Shown here piece by piece: positions 61,999-64,000 of a stretch of DNA of 64,000 bases. Source of the stretch: Sansalvadorimonas sp965243775 (GTDB lineage Bacteria > Pseudomonadota > Gammaproteobacteria > Pseudomonadales > Endozoicomonadaceae); assembly GCA_965243775.1 (NCBI GenBank), contig CBDEWF010000037.1, forward strand, positions 62,001 through 126,000, given 5' to 3'. Position numbers and translations under genes: made by a program. Positions within the stretch are counted from its first letter, which is position 1. Every line of letters begins with the position of its first letter. The notes under the pieces were generated by a model. The model searched no databases and had not been told where the DNA came from. It saw only the letters and a list, made by a program, of their open reading frames with translations.

Positions 61999-62475
61999 TC
62001 AGTGCAGAATCCTGCTTTTCCACATGTTTAGAAAATGCATGAATTTCTCTTCTGAATATTGTTTATCTGTTTTCAGCAGGCCAGTGTTGTGGGTATCCAG
62101 AATATTGCCACTTTGATCAGCAACCACGAAAAACGGATAGCCTTTAGCCCGTGGCATTAAATTAATGAAATCTTTTGTCGCATTATTATTTTCTTCGTTA
62201 ATGCCGAGCTTCATCACAGTGAAGGTGTGATCCAGCTGATTCCTGAGAGTCTGGTTATCATTGATGAAAGCTTCAAGGCGGCGGCACCAGCCACACCAAT
62301 CCCCTCCCATGGATATCAGGATAAGAGTATTGCTGGAACGGGCATCAGACTGCGCTTGCCTGAAATCCTGGAAAGGGTCACGGTTTGCGGCATAGGAGTA
62401 GTTATACTCCTTCCCTCCAAATGCAAAACAGTGTGTACTGAATAGTAGAAACAAAGTTGGTAACAGTGGCTTCAT
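61999..62475 (-). CDS. Thioredoxin-like periplasmic protein
   Basis: A 158-residue protein with a signal peptide (LLPTLFLLFSTHCFAFG, about 3-20). Its thioredoxin fold has the redox motif GDWCGWCRRLEAF and a cis-Pro region (PRAKGYPFFVVADQSG). It resembles the thioredoxin_7 / DUF255-like group that acts on thiols in the periplasm. The partner is unknown. It is convergent with sixA, with 9 bp between them. Confidence 0.85.
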   Translation of the reverse strand: MKPLLPTLFLLFSTHCFAFGGKEYNYSYAANRDPFQDFRQAQSDARSSNTLILISMGGDWCGWCRRLEAFINDNQTLRNQLDHTFTVMKLGINEENNNATKDFINLMPRAKGYPFFVVADQSGNILDTHNTGLLKTDKQYSEEKFMHFLNMWKSRILH

Positions 62476-62584
62476 TCTGAGATCCTCATTTCAGGCTGCT
62501 GAAGAATAGTGCAGTTCCAGAATAATCCCATAGCCCAAGCCGGCTCACTGGCGGAGCCGTTATATTCACTGACTTTTTCAGGCC

Positions 62585-63103
62585 TTAATATTCACGGCCT
62601 GCCCACTGTATAGCCTGCTGTTCGTGATACTTGATAAAGTCATTCTTACCGTCACAGTAACGCTCAATATCATTATTACAGGTATGGGCAACGGACATTT
62701 TCAGGCTGCCGTATTCAGCAGCTATTGCTGGGTGGGCGATAAGGTAGTCCCGAAGTGCCAGGTGGCGGGTAACCTCAGGGCTGGTGTGCGTGAAAGCATG
62801 GATATGGTGGGAACGGTTATTACCTCCTTTCATAAAAAAGCGTCTTTCCGGGATGCCAAACTCTCCCTTACATTCGTAGGACAGAGCTTCAAACTCACTG
62901 TTACAGAGATCAATATCAGCCACATTTTGAAGAGTGATTAGGATGTCGATGACCGGCTTGGCAGCTAAACCGGGTACAGCTGTGCTGCCAATATGATAAA
63001 TATCAGCAGGAAGGCCTCTGAGAGCCTTTCTTATTTTTTCTGCCTCCTGCTCGAAAAGGGTAACCCATTGGGGGCGATAGGGAATAACCTGTATGTTTCT
63101 CAT
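62585..63103 (-). CDS. GrpB family (UPF0157) nucleotidyltransferase-like protein
   Basis: A 172-residue cytosolic protein of the GrpB family, related to nucleotidyltransferases. The family core is seen as YHIGSTAVPGLAAKPVIDILI, with HIHAFTHTSPEVTRHLALRD in the second half. The start MRNIQVIPYRPQWVTLFEQE is typical. The reaction it catalyses is not established. It is not obviously linked to its neighbours. Confidence 0.88.
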   Translation of the reverse strand: MRNIQVIPYRPQWVTLFEQEAEKIRKALRGLPADIYHIGSTAVPGLAAKPVIDILITLQNVADIDLCNSEFEALSYECKGEFGIPERRFFMKGGNNRSHHIHAFTHTSPEVTRHLALRDYLIAHPAIAAEYGSLKMSVAHTCNNDIERYCDGKNDFIKYHEQQAIQWAGREY

Positions 63104-63207
63104 ATGGCCGGGTACTTAACCAGAGGATGAATTAAAAAATGAAAAGCGGAATTACAATGGGAGTTTAAGGTATTCTAAATCCGTCTTTATTGACCAGACT
63201 TCAAGGG

Positions 63208-63450
63208 TCATGTAGAGGGTGGCGTATCAGGCTTACTGAAGGGCAGGCCCGATAATACCCTGTAAATCTTCTTTTCCAGCGCATCCCGGCGGGGAATAAA
63301 ACCTTTGGCGGTCAGCTCAGACCATGAGATGGGTGATGAAGTCAGGTTGTCTTGAAAAAACGCAAGATAAAAACCAAAATCCACAACAAAACCTGTGGGT
63401 TTCCATTGGCACGAACTCCAAATATATTTAGGAAAGCCAGGAAGACTCAA
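63208..63450 (-). CDS. Doubtful short ORF, possible gene fragment
   Basis: An 80-residue frame from a TTG start, open a few codons further upstream to a stop but with no ATG and no clear ribosome site. The sequence (GFPKYIWSSCQWKPTGFVVD...) looks protein-like and may be the end of a decayed gene. It lies in the 408-bp gap 63104-63511 between the GrpB gene and the last gene. I see nothing else there. Confidence 0.3.
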   Translation of the reverse strand: MSLPGFPKYIWSSCQWKPTGFVVDFGFYLAFFQDNLTSSPISWSELTAKGFIPRRDALEKKIYRVLSGLPFSKPDTPPST

Positions 63451-63511
63451 AAGCTCAAAAACGGTGTATTGTTAGTAGTTTGGCAATAGAGCCTGACTGC
63501 CTGAATGAAGT

Positions 63512-64000
63512 ATGCATAAATCATTAGTCACAGCTTTGATGCTGTCTGCAGTTATTCATATTGCTGCAGCTTGTGGGGTGTCAATGTTTTCTGTTCCCGG
63601 GGCTGGCCAGATAGCTGTATCCGTACAACGTATGGCGGTGGAGATATACCGGCCTCCCCAGACAGCGGCCACTCCGTCTGTATCGGAAATGGTAGAAATT
63701 GTTACTACGGAAGCGTCCTCTGAATATCAAAAGAGCATTTCCCAACCCAGGCCTGCAGAAGTTTTTCAGCCTGAGCTGGTGGCGCAACAGGAAGCTGTAT
63801 CTCTGGAGATTGAGACATCAGATCCGGTGGAGATTTTTGAACAGGATGAGGTGAAGGCTGAAGAAACGGTATTGAGTGAGTCTGATGAAATTCGGGCTGC
63901 AGCGGCCCATGGCCAGTTTGATCAAGGGGTTGAAAGTGAGGCTGTAAAAGCTCAAACCGGTGTGATTGATGCACCAGCTGGATTCCAGCTTATAGAAATG
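63512..64000 (+). CDS. TonB-like protein, N-terminal part (cut by window end)
   Basis: An open frame of 163 codons to the right edge, starting ATG 63512. It begins with a signal anchor (SLVTALMLSAVIHIAAACGV, about 4-23), the usual start of TonB-type energy transducers. A long stretch rich in Glu, Pro, Ala and Val follows (YRPPQTAAT, SQPRPAEVFQPELVAQQE), as found in the periplasm-spanning part. The C-terminal TonB domain would lie outside the window, so the family call is tentative. Confidence 0.5.
   Translation, partial: MHKSLVTALMLSAVIHIAAACGVSMFSVPGAGQIAVSVQRMAVEIYRPPQTAATPSVSEMVEIVTTEASSEYQKSISQPRPAEVFQPELVAQQEAVSLEIETSDPVEIFEQDEVKAEETVLSESDEIRAAAAHGQFDQGVESEAVKAQTGVIDAPAGFQLIEM

Noticed and set aside
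1..64000. CRISPR array, tRNA or rRNA genes, integrase
   Set aside because: No regularly spaced repeats, no cloverleaf with CCA-type end and no rRNA-like sequence were seen on reading. A tRNAscan or Rfam run would be needed to be certain.

Overview
The window looks like a chromosome segment of a marine, host-associated gammaproteobacterium. The best guess is an Endozoicomonas-like member of the Oceanospirillales/Pseudomonadales. This is inferred from gene content and gene style, not from a database match. The housekeeping order rpiA-ilvA ... ygfA-ssrS-zapA-ygfB-pepP-ubiH-ubiI ... gcvT-gcvH-gcvP matches the known E. coli neighbourhood. Between those genes lie large secreted or unrecognised proteins with eukaryote-like folds (a SET domain and Death-like domains), a pattern typical of animal symbionts and intracellular bacteria.

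Region by region. 1-0.9 kb: the end of an unrecognised gene and a nested palindromic repeat. 0.9-6.2 kb: nitrogen control, with ntrC and ntrB, a DUF4124 protein and glnA. glnA has a sigma-54 promoter with two NtrC sites, and a perfect NtrC palindrome lies before ntrB. 6.2-12.6 kb: thiI and folA between two large unrecognised proteins. 12.6-19.5 kb: a DMT exporter with a divergent LysR regulator, argA and argE, a Pit phosphate transporter and its PhoU-like partner. 19.5-24.4 kb: alkaline phosphatase, a CYTH protein, a GspE/PilB ATPase, a tiny membrane ORF and an IS982-type remnant. 24.4-29.4 kb: a complete branched-chain amino acid ABC operon. 29.6-32 kb: a large unrecognised gene broken by one frameshift. 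32-34.5 kb: rpiA and ilvA, divergent.

34.5-43.4 kb is the most rearranged part. Two copies of a ~161-bp MITE-like repeat lie in opposite orientation at its edges. Inside are a secreted protein, a leftover 3' end of ygfA, a sucrose PTS operon (scrK-scrA-scrB-scrR) and a second, longer but frameshifted ygfA. A 58-bp perfect direct repeat inside ygfA marks both edges of the sucrose insertion. From 41.2 to 43.9 kb almost every protein gene carries single-base indels, mostly in short homopolymers. This could be decay or poor local sequence quality. The 6S RNA gene lies within this stretch.

43.4-48.7 kb: zapA and a coiled-coil partner, ygfB, pepP, ubiH and ubiI (cell division and ubiquinone synthesis). 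48.7-51.2 kb: a methionine-rich lipoprotein and a GabD-type dehydrogenase. 51.3-54.7 kb: three accessory genes, including a SET-domain protein with a lysine-rich N-terminal half. 55.1-59.7 kb: the glycine cleavage operon. 60-61.4 kb: a protein with two clear and one weaker Death-like domain plus a coiled coil. 61.5-64 kb: sixA, a thioredoxin-like protein, a GrpB-family protein and the start of a TonB-like protein cut by the window end.

No tRNA or rRNA gene, CRISPR array, integrase or intact transposase was seen.
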